From: Tubiluchus corallicola
Lineage: Eukaryota; Priapulida; Priapulimorpha; Priapulimorphida; Tubiluchidae
Direction of reading: 5' to 3'
Assembly (NCBI GenBank): GCA_030141605.1
Contig: JAQGDQ010000034.1
Coordinates: 459,501 to 523,500 of the forward strand
DNA length: 64,000 bases
Every line of letters starts with the position of its first letter. Position 1 is the first letter of the stretch. Shown piece by piece: positions 38,678 to 50,795 of this stretch. A program made the position numbers and the translations under genes. Below the pieces are notes generated by a model. That model saw only the letters and a list, made by a program, of their open reading frames with translations, was not told the origin of the DNA and made no database searches.

Positions 38678-41600
38678 ATGATAATTATGCATGGTAAGAT
38701 TATTATAATTATACAAACAAACTAATATGATTATGATATAGTATACACATAAACTGTCCTGGAATTGCGAGCCTTAAGAAACTTTATTAAGTTTTTATAA
38801 TAATTTCAAATACAATTAATAAAATGCAATATAGCCCGCTTCAGCTGATAAGTTATATATAACTCCATATAATATTGCCTATATGACTATTTCTTCTTTT
38901 CAATTGGTAAACAATCAATCAATAACTTGCCATTTGGTAACTTGAAAATCTTTGATTCATTTCAGTTTTTATGACTTAATTTGCACCATACCCGTTCTTG
39001 AAGTTAGGCAAAAATTACGTACTCTCTGCAAAAATATGGAGATAGTTATATAAATTAAAATATTTATAATACCACATTTTAAATTACAATTTACTTTAGT
39101 TGCATTTGGATCTACACAACGGAGGCCTTTTCTTCCAAACATTCCACCTTATTCACGAATGGGAATATCATTGTTTGGTCAACCAGGAAAGAGCAACGCT
39201 GACCCGGGTCAATATAACAACCATCTGGTAAAACAAAGTAACCTAACAGATAAAAAATAAACTATTATTTACCTATATTTTTTCAGTCGTACACGTTGGA
39301 TTTTGTAATACAATTGCAGCAAATTTTTGACATTTTATTAATTCTAGCACTTAATTATTATAACTTGTACATAGACAAACAAAAACAGGCCTATATTACA
39401 TTAAAAATATATGAAAATATCTATTGCAACAAGTTGAGAACAGGCACCTTATAAAAGGACCTGAGAACCTTATAACAGGATGTAGAACTTTATGACAGCA
39501 TCAAAGAGCCTTATAACAGGACCTGAGAACCAAATAACAGGATGTAAGAACCTTATAACAGGACCTAAGAACCTTATAACGGAATCTATTAACCTTATAA
39601 CTGGACCTGAATACTTAATAAGATGATATACGAACCTTATAACAGGAAATGGGAACTTATAACAGAACCTGAAACCTTACAACAACATCTTGAATGACAC
39701 TGTAAATGAATACTATACACTGAGACACTGAACTAGCAGAGGTGATTTAGTATGCAGCATATCATTAATAGTAGCAAACAGGTTGAAGCATCAGCAGTTG
39801 TACAGCTATGGTGTGCATCATGGGAAAATTTGAGTCAATGCGGAGAATTTGAGTACGTTGTCAATCACTGACAACCCAACATGGATAGAAATATTTGATC
39901 ATCTCTCTCCCCTTTGGAGCCAGGATTCAAACAGTTATAACTACATGTATACTGTACAATATTACAAAGGCAGGTTTTGTGACTGTGTCCTGTAAAACAT
40001 CAGGTGTCGATGCTAGATGATGGATGTCCAGTTTTGAACAATGGCTTACAATGACCCTGTTATCAAAGTGAAAGTTCAGGATCCGGAATATTGTTAATTC
40101 TTATTTTAAATTCCTTCTTTTGCAGTTTAACTCATTCATTCATTTAAAAGACCAGCAACCAGTGAGTAAAAAAGGATATGTTATTGGCGCAAGAAGTGCT
40201 CCCAGATTTGGAGCTGAGTATAAGGTTAGTCGTTATTATGTGCATTGTCTATAATAAAACTTGAAATGCCAGTGTGAACGTAATTAAGGTTTTTAGGAGT
40301 ATGCCAGCTTCTAGAGGCACACATGATGAAATATATCTGTCTGGAACAACTTATCTGATCATTGCTCATCTACAGACTTGATAATTGCTGTTTTTCAAGT
40401 TTGTCACATGCACTTTTTAATGAATGTGCTTATGCAGTTTTCTGTTTCACACAAACTGATCATAATCCTGCTCTCGTGCGCAGGTTCTGTACGAAAATTT
40501 GCATGAGGCAAAACCAGATTAGAATAATGAAAAGCAGTCATTTAATCATGTGTCATATAATTAATGGCTTACTGAGGTTACCCATGACACAGTTTGCTCC
40601 ATACAAAAGTTGCTGTGTACCAGCAAAATGTGTATGAGATAGTTTGCATTTGACAATTTACTACAGACAGTTTTTTTACCATGTGCGACTACTACTATGA
40701 GATAATTTAGTATAATTCAATTCACGTTTTATGTTAGCATTAATACACTAAAAAAGGTGAGTTTCTACACTTACACAAACACTATCAATACCAGCTCTCC
40801 TAATTACATGCAACAACAAGAAAATATTAAACGCTGCTCCTAACAAGTAAAAAAAAAGACTTCCACGAACAAAAAAATTTGAAGTATATGGCATATCACA
40901 GTCATTTGGAATATTTGCCATCAGAGCACAATTCTGGTAAGCAGAAGCAGATCATAACACTTGCATCATATATGAATAAAATGTGCAAATTAAATCTACG
41001 CACATCTGAGATGCGCTGCAATTATAAATAAGTTTCTTTATACTATTATTACGTTACACCCTAAGTTTCTCTAGAACATATTTGTCAAAATTAACACCTG
41101 CAGTGAATTCCAGTACAGTGAGTGTAGTGCATTGCCACATTGGGATTTACTTAGGTACATAATTGTAGCTCTACAAAGAAAATCAGGAGAGGTAAACTTG
41201 GTCCTAGAAAATTTGGTAACCACTTCATGAATATGTAAACATGTCTCGGAAAACTTGCCACTAAATACCAGCCTGTGGATGCTAAATTATAGTATATGTG
41301 GCGTTAAGCAAGCTGGTCGTGTCAGACACATCAGTATAGTGGCTGCAAATCATACAGATACATTTCCATTATTTGCAGATGTTCATAACTCCAGGTCCTA
41401 TTGTTTATCAGCGTGACATTAATGAGCGCACCACTGTGAAACCCGCAAACGCTCCATTCGATTCGCGAAGCGAGAGATTTCCGTTTTCAAATGCTCACGC
41501 TTGTCCAGGGTAATGACAAACGAAACTAGTTTGTCTAAGTTTAGCATTTTTCTTGTTGTTATTAATAATATTAATTTCATTGATAAAAACCAACATTTCC

Positions 41601-44600
41601 TTCCACTTAAAGCATTACTAATGTAAATGACAATTAGTATCTTAAGAAAAACATGTTTATTTTTAACATACCACTTGTCATTTATATTAATAATGCTCTA
41701 CATGGAGTGAAATGAAATGTCTGTAAAGTAAGTTAACAATCAGTGTCTGAGAGAGTGGAGAAAATGACAAAGAAACTTTTGATCTTCAAGTTTTTTAACT
41801 TTTTGGTTGTTGCAGCTTGATATGCACTTCTTGTTGCTTGGTCAAATGATGTAAGTGTTTGGCTCTTGTATTCCTAAGTTCTGGAGCTCATGCAGATTTG
41901 CTAGTCAGACTTTATGAGTTTATTGCGTACCCTGCTGTATACCAGGCAATGAGACTTGTTTCCAGAGGAATATCTGCGTCAAACAACTATGAAAAATCCT
42001 TTAGGAGAAACATCATTTTTGTATCGCTAAACTGGTATTATGCTCGATATTAATTGTTCTTCCATGTTCGTCACGTTGAATAGATGCATTTGTCAGTTTT
42101 CTCATACGTAGATCTTTTGTTCTAAATTATGTTTCCTTGTTGCATTGCTAGTGACAGACAAGGCTGTTGTAATGCTGTAATGCATGTCTTAAGATTTTAA
42201 AGTGCAGTAGCAGTAACAGTTATGAAATTGTGTTGTCTTCAATCATGTCATTAATTTTGACAGCTCACTTCTTTCCTGCCACTACTTTCAATTTTTCTTC
42301 CTAAGTTATTGATGCATAAACCTTTTTTACCATCTACAGTTTCGTGACCTTTTCCTTGTTTTGTCTTCATGCCACCAGTTTTTCTCTGCTGCCGTACGTG
42401 CATCTGATTTGATGCATATCATCTGAGTTCAAGTGTGAGTTTTTAGTATGAGTTTTCTTAGAACTGAAAGAACACTAGTTGGATAGCCAGCTGATCAGGG
42501 GCGTAGCCAGGTTTGGAAACAAGCACACAAAAAATGCAGCTGACACATGAAGCAATTATATGTTTGCCTATGCCACAAAAGACAGTGTCAGCATGTGACA
42601 AGAAGATATTATTATAATTCGATTTTGTGGCAAATTGATACTTGATTCAATCAGTTAACCTTAACGCATGAATTGCTTAAATTACTCATTTTAAAAACAC
42701 GGGAGGCAGGTTGATCAAATAAAGTAATAAGGCAGGTAGTTGTAAAGGTGCCAATTGTGAAAAATGTTCTCAGGGAGAGGCTGCTCTCCTTTTTCCTTTA
42801 TTAGCTATGCCCCTCCTGCTGATATAACAATGGAATAAATTTGTTGTGCTTGTTCTGGCACTAAATGCACTGAACTTGTATTAGCAGCAACTGTGTCACG
42901 TGGAAATTTGCTTACAAATGCATATATATACGACAATGAACGTAAATAAACTAACAGAAGTTTCAGAGATTTTTACTGAGTATTTAGCTACATCACGCCA
43001 CTGCCTGGCTTCTTTTTGGCACTTTAAAGGATTGATTTTACAGATTTAATACTTTTTTCAAATTGCATTTTCATTTCAAAAGCATTATGTACACTTTGTT
43101 TAGTTAATCAATGGACATTAATAATTGAAGGAATGAGACAAAGAAAGAAAATATTTGATTTTTTTTTCATTACGTGGCAGTCACACTGATTTACATTCAT
43201 ATTTATTACTTTCTTATGCAAGCTTGCTTATTTACTGCCTGGCTAGTTGATACATTCACAGGTTAATGATTATAATTCATCATTCTAGACCTGGTACTTA
43301 TGAACACGAGGTAAGCAGAAACAGAAGAATAAATTTCAAGGATTCTTTCGGAGGTCAGCACGTTCTTCAGGCTCCGGTCACCATTAAGTGCATGGTCAAG
43401 AATGAGGATGTGGTCAGTACTCGTTACGAATTATTGTTCATATCAACTATTTAACGTTGCTATAACTATAAATAAGTAAACAAAGCAAATAAACCTGATT
43501 GTATTCATACACAAGTATTCCTCCTACAAGGTTACGTCATGCTCTTTCTAACAATCTTTATAGTTCCCTTTGTTAGAGCTTGAAATGGGGTGATGGTAAC
43601 TTCCCTAAAATCCTCTAAAAAATTGCCAAAAAACAAGAACTGCTACCAGGAAATGTGGTGACCTAATTTTCTGTTGTTATGCGGAAGCAATAAACAGAAC
43701 ACAGCACAACAGTATTTAACACTTTATGATGTTCAGTAGTTACTGTTTGACATTTTATTTTTACTGCGTTTGCAAAGTTTGCAATACATGTTCAACCGAT
43801 TTTTACTGTTTAGTGTGATTACTGTCACAAGCCACCAATAGGTGACTACTATCAGTACAGAAGACACGTCATTTGTCGGCAATGTTTCGCCTACAACATT
43901 AGATACGGAGAGAAAAGATCTAGAAGGTAAAAAAACAAATGAAGCACTTATGATGCTGTTTAGATTTAGAGGCAAATGCCAGTCTGTTTTCCAACCTTTG
44001 ATTTATAGTCGTGTGGTAAACTCATCGTTCAGTTTACAGCCAGGATGTAGTAATTACACTGCACAGCTGTTTTATCGCTGCTTCATAACAAGGTTGCTTT
44101 TCCGTGTCATAACCTTTAGAAATGTTGCTGAAACTCTAACACAAATTTTGTAGTAGTGTTCTGAATTCAAGTGATCAAAAAATAACGTGTACATATTTCT
44201 AATACAAAAGAATGATCAATTATGTGGCAATTAAAAATGTTTGCTGGTTGTGATAATCAATTTTATTATGAAATTAAATTTTTGTCCATATATTTGTAGA
44301 AACTAAGTGTAGCGAGTAAGAGCCCATGCATATATATATAAATATATTAGTTTTAATATATGGATAGTTAATTATGTATTAGAGCAAACTGTTGAGCCTG
44401 TCACAGAGAAATTCACTTGACTACCAAGGGCAATGTCTTTCCACATTTGAACCCGGGCTCTACCCCATTTTGCAAATGTATTTTATCCTGAACTCGCTGA
44501 CTAATCATTTTAAGCCTAATTAAGCCATGGAAACACCAACTAAGCTTCAGTCATAGTGCAGCACAGCTTAGCTAATCTCTGAACAAGTTCTGTTGTACTA

Positions 44601-45908
44601 TTTTTGACACATATCTGTTTATTGAGTACGTTTCGTTGTTGTAAATATTCGTTTTACTGTTTTTGTACAACATACTAATATATTTTTGGTGTTTTCAATG
44701 GAATTTTGAATACTGAAATACGTGAATTGAATAGAATTGCTAAGTCGCCAATTTTTCATTGAGAATTTTCACTTATATACTGACATTTTTCCAGCCATTT
44801 TCATACATTCAGAAAAGTCCGAGACTGCTCTAGGATGCATGAACATCAAGGCACTAAAGCTGCCATTCAGGTAAGTTTATCACAAAGTTATTACCAGTGT
44901 ACTGCAAAAATTTTAAAAATCGAAACCAAAAGAGACTAAAACATGTTCAGATGAGTATGTTTTAGATGACTTCTTAAATTTCTAATCATAGTTTAGGCTG
45001 TCATACTACTATTAGAGAACCCCAGCACAGTGTATGTTTTTATTTTAACTAACACTGATTGTCTGTCTTTTTTGTTATGATGGTCAATGTTTATAAAAAG
45101 GCAAAATAAAGATTATAATATACTACTGCTGCTGTTGCTACTGCTAATACTACCAACTACTGATACTGCTGTCTACTGCAACAACAACAACAACGGCAAT
45201 AGTAACAACAACAGCAGCAAGAGCAAAGCAATATATAGCAGCATCAGCAGTAACAACAGCAGCATCAGCAGCAACAAAAACAGCAACAGCATCAACAACA
45301 ACAACAACAGCAGCAGCAACAACACCAACTACTACTACTACTAATAATAATAAGCCGACATAGTAAAAATTTTATCTGGTGTGTAATTTTGGCTGATTGT
45401 TATGCAGCTTTATATTTGAATTGCATTTATAGCTATAAATAAATGTAATCTAACCAATAGACACGGTTTTTAGGTGCAATACTGTATTTCGGTTTTTTAT
45501 TGCATGTTTTATTGGATAATATATACAGTAATAACCAATCATTACAAATCTTAGCATCCAATAATACATGCGAATTTTATTAGCAGAAGTAGCAGTAAAA
45601 GAACTCTATGCAGTACTGTTATGCAGATGTTGTTGTGGCAGGACTGGGACCTATCTCAATATCTAAGCTAATCCTCTAAAATGACGCAGAAGTGCCCTAG
45701 TCATATTTATCCTCCCTCAGTGAGGTTAGCAGATGATAGATGATGTCACCCAGAACTTTTCCTGGAAATCACCACCACTAGAATGTCAAACATTTTAAAG
45801 GAAGAATCGCCATTGTGATATAATTTTTCTTAATTTCAGCTTATTACCGAAAAAGAACTGAAGAAGCAGCGGCAGAGAGAAGCATATCTTAGCCTTTACT
45901 ACTCATAA
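38678..45908 (+). CDS. SHIPPO-like Pro-Gly-repeat protein with C-terminal CxxC...CxxC motif (8 exons, 251 residues)
   Basis: Exons: 38678-38693, 39100-39227, 40126-40224, 41379-41509, 43289-43412, 43814-43926, 44795-44870, 45840-45908. All are GT-AG, in phase, ending TAA. An in-frame TGA precedes the ATG; a second in-frame ATG at 38687 could also serve. Pro-Gly units recur: DPGQYNN, TPGPIVYQ and CPGPGTYEHE, the last with the xPGPxxY pattern of sperm-tail PG-rich (SHIPPO/ODF3) repeats in proteins lining axonemal microtubules. Residues 167-190 form C-DYC...ICRQC, a likely zinc ribbon that starts exactly at an exon edge and is followed by Cys/His-rich and Lys/Arg-rich sequence. X-box-like sites upstream support a ciliary role. 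I do not recognise a named vertebrate ortholog, so function is inferred from the repeats. Confidence 0.8.
39432..39690 (+). repeat. Minisatellite, unit about 20-25 bp
   Basis: Roughly eleven diverged copies of ACCTTATAACAGGACCTGAG, with unit lengths varying through small insertions and deletions. It lies in the second intron of the Pro-Gly-repeat gene. Confidence 0.85.
42496..42815. mobile_element. hAT-like MITE (about 320 bp)
   Basis: Begins CAGGGGCGTAGCCAGG and ends TTAGCTATGCCCCTC, an imperfect inverted repeat. The flanks CAGCTGAT (42488-42495) and CTGCTGAT (42816-42823) match at seven of eight bases, as expected for an old 8-bp duplication. It lies in the intron before exon 43289-43412. 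No transposase frame. Confidence 0.65.
45118..45355 (+). repeat. Trinucleotide repeat (CAA/CAG mixture)
   Basis: About 240 bases of mixed CTG, ACT, CAA, CAG, AGC and ACT triplets in the last intron of the Pro-Gly-repeat gene. Its Asn/Ser-rich frame is not joined to any exon and starts outside splice context, so it is non-coding. Confidence 0.9.
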
Positions 45909-46204
45909 CAACTGATATTACTCAATAACGATTGTCGTTTGTTAAACTATTTCTGCCCGTCTGACAATTTAATTATCTTAATAAGTACTCACGAAAGTTG
46001 GTTCTACATCAAGTTGATGCAAAAAAGAAAGCGGCTACAGATTTTTTTATTAACACTGTTTCTACTGAAATTGCAAAGCATCACTAAAACATTTTACAGA
46101 TTTTAAAAATGTTGCATATGAAGTTAATTTGATAGGCATTATTATAGGTGAGCTACAGTAATTCTCAATTATGTCTGAAATGTAAATTATTGTAGCCATG
46201 GCGC

Positions 46205-46210
46205 AATAAA
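46205..46210 (+). terminator. Polyadenylation signal of the Pro-Gly-repeat gene
   Basis: AATAAA about 297 bases past the TAA at 45906-45908, on the coding strand. Confidence 0.5.
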
Positions 46211-46384
46211 TATGTTACCTGACATGACACCTCTTATTTCAATAGCCATCTATAGCACCCACTGTTACAGTAGTTTTTGATATAAGGAAGTTACAAGTCA
46301 TTGCATTAGTGTGTGTCTTGCACATTAGTGGCAGTGTATGCATTTTCATTAATTATAGTTATATCATGTTGGTCCTTGACCATG

Positions 46385-46390
46385 TTTATT
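46385..46390 (-). terminator. Candidate polyadenylation signal of the AMPK gamma gene
   Basis: Minus-strand AATAAA about 426 bases past the stop at 46816. With the plus-strand signal at 46205 it would leave the two convergent transcripts just short of overlapping. Confidence 0.4.
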
Positions 46391-46815
46391 CATCAAGAGA
46401 GGCGGATAATAAGTACGGCGGTATCCTAGCAACTGAGCGAGTTCTGAGCAAGAGTGTTTAAATTACATTGAGCTATACCCGAGAATGTCGGCTTATATTG
46501 CATTATTTACCAAGCTGAAACAACAAACAACAAACAAAGTCACAAACTCCTTAATGTAAGAGAACAGTTAAACGAATATAATTCAACAATTAATAATCCC
46601 GTACAATAAAACAGATGATAATACTCTCATTAACATTGCTATTAATATCAGGAGCTTTAGCTAAACTTTAAATTAACATCACAGATTTTGCTACAAGGTC
46701 TATAATTGTACTTAGCTATCTACGTACACTCATTAGTTATATTGTTAGTCGTTTACTAGTAATAAGCTCTATGGACATCTACATGTCCATGAACTGAACT
46801 ACCTAAAAAGATGTG

Positions 46816-48249
46816 CTACAATCTAGTATGCCGATCATCTCTCTCGTCAACAGGTGTTGGTATTTCAGGTGTGGTTGCCATTTCTGGAGTATGGTATTCG
46901 TCTGACGTCTGTGCTCCTTTCGGAGTACTTTCTCCCTCAGAGCTTCCCAGATCAAAGCTTTGGTTCTGACTTGTAGGGACGTTACCGGTCTCCGACAGGT
47001 CAGATTTTAGAACCAGGTAACTAAGGATGTCAGAAAGTGAAATAACTCCGCAAACCCGTTCGTCGTCGTCTAAGACCACTAGCCTGTGAACCTCAGCACG
47101 CACTATCGTCTCAACTACGTTACTTAAGGAATGGGTCAGCTTGCAATGGTGTACACATTCTCGTATACGTCCTCTGTACTTCAGAGCATTTTCAACAGAT
47201 ATATCCAGATTATCGTAAGTCCTCTCTGCCGCCAAGTTGATGACGTCAAACTTTGCATAAATATCAACGGCCTTACCTTCACTGTCGATGACGGGCAACG
47301 CGGAGACCCTTCTGGTCACAAAAAGTCGCAAAGCTTGGATGACCGGCGTATCTGGCTTTACAGTAGCGATGTTGTCAAACGTTCCCACGTTTAGCTGTTG
47401 GATAGATTTGGTCATGAATTCCGGCTGTGGAATGTCATGGATGTATAGGTAAAGGAATTTCAGTAGCCGCTTGTGCGTAAGAATGTGCATTACATCACCC
47501 GTATCATCATCAACCACTGGCAATCGGTGTACTTTTGATAACGTAAGCACCTTTACAGCGTCATACAACGTATCCGCGGGCTTAATGCTAGCCAGAGACT
47601 TGTATTTGTGCTTTAGCTCTTGCCTCCACGTATCAATCTTATGCTCTTCCAGTTCATCCATTCGCTGCAGTGGATGCTTGTAATACTTCTTTAATATCAT
47701 TATGAAATCAGTTATTGTCAGCATGCCAATGAAGTCCTTCTGGGTGCTATCCCACAACGGTGCTGCTCTAATCCCATTGTACACTAATGCATAGAAAGCT
47801 TTCTTAACTCGAAGCTGGGTATCGAACACCAAAAGCTTTGAGCTGGTCGGGATAACATCGTAACATGTATAAGCTTGCATGAACCTGCTGTACACTGATT
47901 CGGGGTCCCCGTTAGTAATCAGTTCTAATTTCGATAACATAGAATCAGAAGCGACGCCTCTTCTTAAACTCTGACTTCTCGTCAAATGAGAGTGTCGGTC
48001 ATCGCAACTGTGTGATCGATGCCGCGTTCTCTTCTTAACCGCACTGATCTGACCCGGTTGCCGAACAACTACACCCCCTTTGACTTCAAACAATGGACGG
48101 TAGTATAAAGAATTTGATGCCGTAGCTGCCATGTTTTCCACTATTTTCAATTTATCAGTTTCACGTTCATTACCTAAATCCATTGAAGGCACTGTTAAAA
48201 ATTCGGTACGGTAAAAAGTCACAAGTTTACACGCAACATACTGAAGCAT
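46816..48249 (-). CDS. PRKAG: AMP-activated protein kinase gamma subunit, intronless (477 residues)
   Basis: The regulatory gamma subunit of AMPK binds AMP, ADP and ATP and lets the kinase sense cellular energy in cytosol and nucleus. Residues 121-415 match animal gamma subunits throughout. Four CBS motifs are visible: GIRAAPLWD (R161), VHRLPVVDD (H241, R242), TRRVSALPVID (R313, R314) and EVHRLVVLDD (H388, R389), with the gamma-typical FVGMLTITDF-like, LTHKRLLKF, DVINLAAE and GVISLSDIL segments. A basic, Ser/His/Arg-rich N-terminal extension of about 115 residues resembles the long gamma isoforms. The C-terminal 60 residues are Ser/Thr/Pro-rich. A TGA lies in frame about 63 bases upstream, so the first ATG is a sound start; M23 and M40 are alternatives. 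A strong acceptor at 48388-48389 suggests a 5' UTR intron. The lack of coding introns is odd beside its intron-rich neighbours. Confidence 0.95.
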   Translation of the reverse strand: MLQYVACKLVTFYRTEFLTVPSMDLGNERETDKLKIVENMAATASNSLYYRPLFEVKGGVVVRQPGQISAVKKRTRHRSHSCDDRHSHLTRSQSLRRGVASDSMLSKLELITNGDPESVYSRFMQAYTCYDVIPTSSKLLVFDTQLRVKKAFYALVYNGIRAAPLWDSTQKDFIGMLTITDFIMILKKYYKHPLQRMDELEEHKIDTWRQELKHKYKSLASIKPADTLYDAVKVLTLSKVHRLPVVDDDTGDVMHILTHKRLLKFLYLYIHDIPQPEFMTKSIQQLNVGTFDNIATVKPDTPVIQALRLFVTRRVSALPVIDSEGKAVDIYAKFDVINLAAERTYDNLDISVENALKYRGRIRECVHHCKLTHSLSNVVETIVRAEVHRLVVLDDDERVCGVISLSDILSYLVLKSDLSETGNVPTSQNQSFDLGSSEGESTPKGAQTSDEYHTPEMATTPEIPTPVDERDDRHTRL

Positions 48250-48387
48250 GGTGCCCCAATCGACGTTCCCGTTGAAACAGCATAAACATACTGGATCACG
48301 AACGCCTCTATTTCAAAAGCACGGCTGACTGTATCCACATACTCCATAGCCAATTTTGTTCAACTAACAGACAGCTATATATTATAC
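48250..48387 (-). other. Probable 5' UTR segment of the AMPK gamma gene, with upstream acceptor
   Basis: On the minus strand TTCTATTTTTTCAG ends at 48388, giving a good acceptor 138 bases before the start codon. The stretch has out-of-frame ATGs and an in-frame stop, as a leader would. The partner donor and first exon were not identified. Confidence 0.45.
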
Positions 48388-49338
48388 CTGAAAAAATAGA
48401 AGTAAAAAGATTAGTCATTAAATAAACATTACCCTATGCATACATCTCAAACTAAACTTTGATCACAAGTTTATTGAATTGAAACTACTAAAATTTACAC
48501 AAAAACAGCATCAAAATTTTATAGAAATATATAGAAGAAAGACCTGCTAAAAGGCGTAAAATATATTTTTTTATTCCATATCAATGAATACAATGAAGTT
48601 TTAGCTGCAAGCAGAAATAAAAATTGGTGCATAATCAAGTGCAGTCATAGCTACACATCAGAAAAAATGCAGTGCATAAAGGTGATATAAATCTATAAAA
48701 AAATCTCAGTTTTAATTACATGCGATTTTTGTTCCAACTTCAGCCCTTCTACATGGCAAACAGGTATAACATTTACATCATAAATGAGCAGGTCATAAAC
48801 TGTGTGAGCAAACATGGCATTTTTGTACGACAGAAGAAACACAATCAGCTATACTTGTCACTACTTGACTCATGTCTAGTATAGTGTCGATATTTGCCTA
48901 GCGATTGAAGAAACTGTTGTGATATAAGTGAAATTCTGGTTACACGTTATGTAACTTCTCATGCCGGGCATCAGAACACAGAGATTTGATTGTGGCTAAG
49001 TGTTAAGTGGTTAAGTTGCCTTTCAAAAGCTACCAATAAACATTTAACAAGTGTTTATTAGAATTACATACTTGGATTCACACTACCACGATCTACTTCA
49101 GGGAAAGTAATATCCGCTAGCCTAGCAGATATTACATTCTCTGTCTACATGTATTAGTATTATTGACACGTAATGAATTAATAAAAACCATTCAGTAGTT
49201 AAAGCCACAATGTCTAGCTACCTATTAAAAGAACCTTATTTGGACAATCTAAATAGAAACGCCAGCCCAACATGAAATTAAGAGGCTTTTTCAGAATGTA
49301 CAAGACTATACTCAGACTAGGTACAAGGTACAAGTCCA

Positions 49339-49884
49339 GGTACAAAACAGACATTTGCTTGTTCACTATTGCAAAAAGCCAATTTCACAATAATATTTAT
49401 TACTGCATTGACAAGTAGTAGCACTTGTTCATACTTTACTGAGAAGTGTTGTTTTAGTTCATTTTTTCCTAGTGGCAAGGATGGTACTTGTCAATACTGG
49501 AACTGACACCCTATTAGCCAGGTACAAAAGAGACATTTGCTTGTACACTATTGCAAAAAGCCAATTTCACAATAATATTTATTACTGCATTTACAAATAG
49601 TAGCACTTATTCATACTTTACTGAGAAGTGTTGTTTTAGTTCATTTTTTCCTAGTGGCAAGGATGGTACTTGTCAATACTGGAACTGACACCCTATTAGC
49701 CAGGTACAAAAGAGACATTTGCTTGTGCACTATTGCAAAAAAGCCAATTTCACAATAATATTTATTACTGCATTGACAAATAGTAGCACTTATTCATACT
49801 TTACTGAGAAGTGTTGTTTTAGTTCATTTTTTCCTAGTGGCAAGGATGGTACTTGTCAATACTGGAACTGACACCCTATTAGAT
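49339..49884 (+). repeat. Tandem array, three copies of a 182-bp unit
   Basis: Copies start at 49339, 49521 and 49703 with GGTACAAAA(C/G)AGACATTTG and end with ACTGACACCCTATTAG. They differ by only a few substitutions and one extra A in the third. The low divergence implies recent amplification. Confidence 0.95.
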
Positions 49885-50690
49885 CTTGTAGTTATAATTT
49901 ATATCAACTAAAGAATTTACACTTGTTATTGTTTCACGAGCCTGTTAAAAAACCTTGGAACAATGTGTACATGAAAGCCTTCAAACTGTTTGAAGCAGTG
50001 GTTCTAAAGTTCACAGACGCACCTACACAATTAGATATATAGTCAAACTTCTTTACACAGTATACTTTGACTGCAAAAAAAATTGACATTAAGCGAGTTT
50101 GGCATTATAAATGGAAGCAGTACAAAGAGGTTTGAATGTATAAGATAACCATAAAAAACATTTTTCAAAACAATATTAAATTTAACTTGAAGGACGTCAA
50201 ACTCCTGTCCAATATAATGATGTGATATTGTGTACCTTTACTTCAAATAGACAATTATACGCTTACAATAGATATATTTTGTACAATTTTGTATAAACAA
50301 TAGATCTTTGAAATAGAAAATATTAGGTCGTATGTAAAAGCTTGTGGGCAGTGAGTCTACGGGTCTACAGCTGTGTCTGAACAGTCCTGACCAAAACTCA
50401 CAGTTGCCCCTTTTCGTCAATAATCAAGTGAAATGGATGCCATCTTTGATGAAGATTTTGCTATTGTGCTACACCGGGAACTGTCGTCACCATTTTCACA
50501 TTGTTGCAAGTGTCCACAAACAGTCGGACGTACAAGTTTGTTTCCAAATCAAAAATTTCTTAAAAATTTCTAAAATACAGAATTCCACTTTTACTAAACT
50601 GTCTTCTTGTAGTTTGCACCCGAATGCAAAAAGAAATAAAATTTAATGACTATAAAGTAGTGTACCCCCAGCCTCTCCCCGTTATATTTA

Positions 50691-50795
50691 CTTAGTACTG
50701 AACGTTTAAAATATTTACGTAGTAACATTACTCTCTAGCACACTTAGTACTGCATGTTTAAAATATTTACATAGTAACATTACTCTCTAGCACAC
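50691..50795 (+). repeat. Two-copy tandem duplication, 52-bp period
   Basis: CTTAGTACTG begins at 50691 and CTTAGTACTGC at 50743. The rest (TTTAAAATATTTAC, TAGTAACATTACTCTCTAGC) repeats with two substitutions. Confidence 0.92.

Noticed and set aside
44430-44470. Minus-strand GGGTTCAAATG, a possible SINE or tRNA B box
   Set aside because: No A box at the right distance, no foldable cloverleaf and no tail; probably chance.
45087-45344. Asn/Ser-rich 85-codon frame
   Set aside because: Read-through of a CAA/CAG tract in an intron; not joined to exons and no family resemblance.
47131-47394. Plus-strand frame opposite AMPK gamma
   Set aside because: Shadow of the conserved minus-strand coding sequence.
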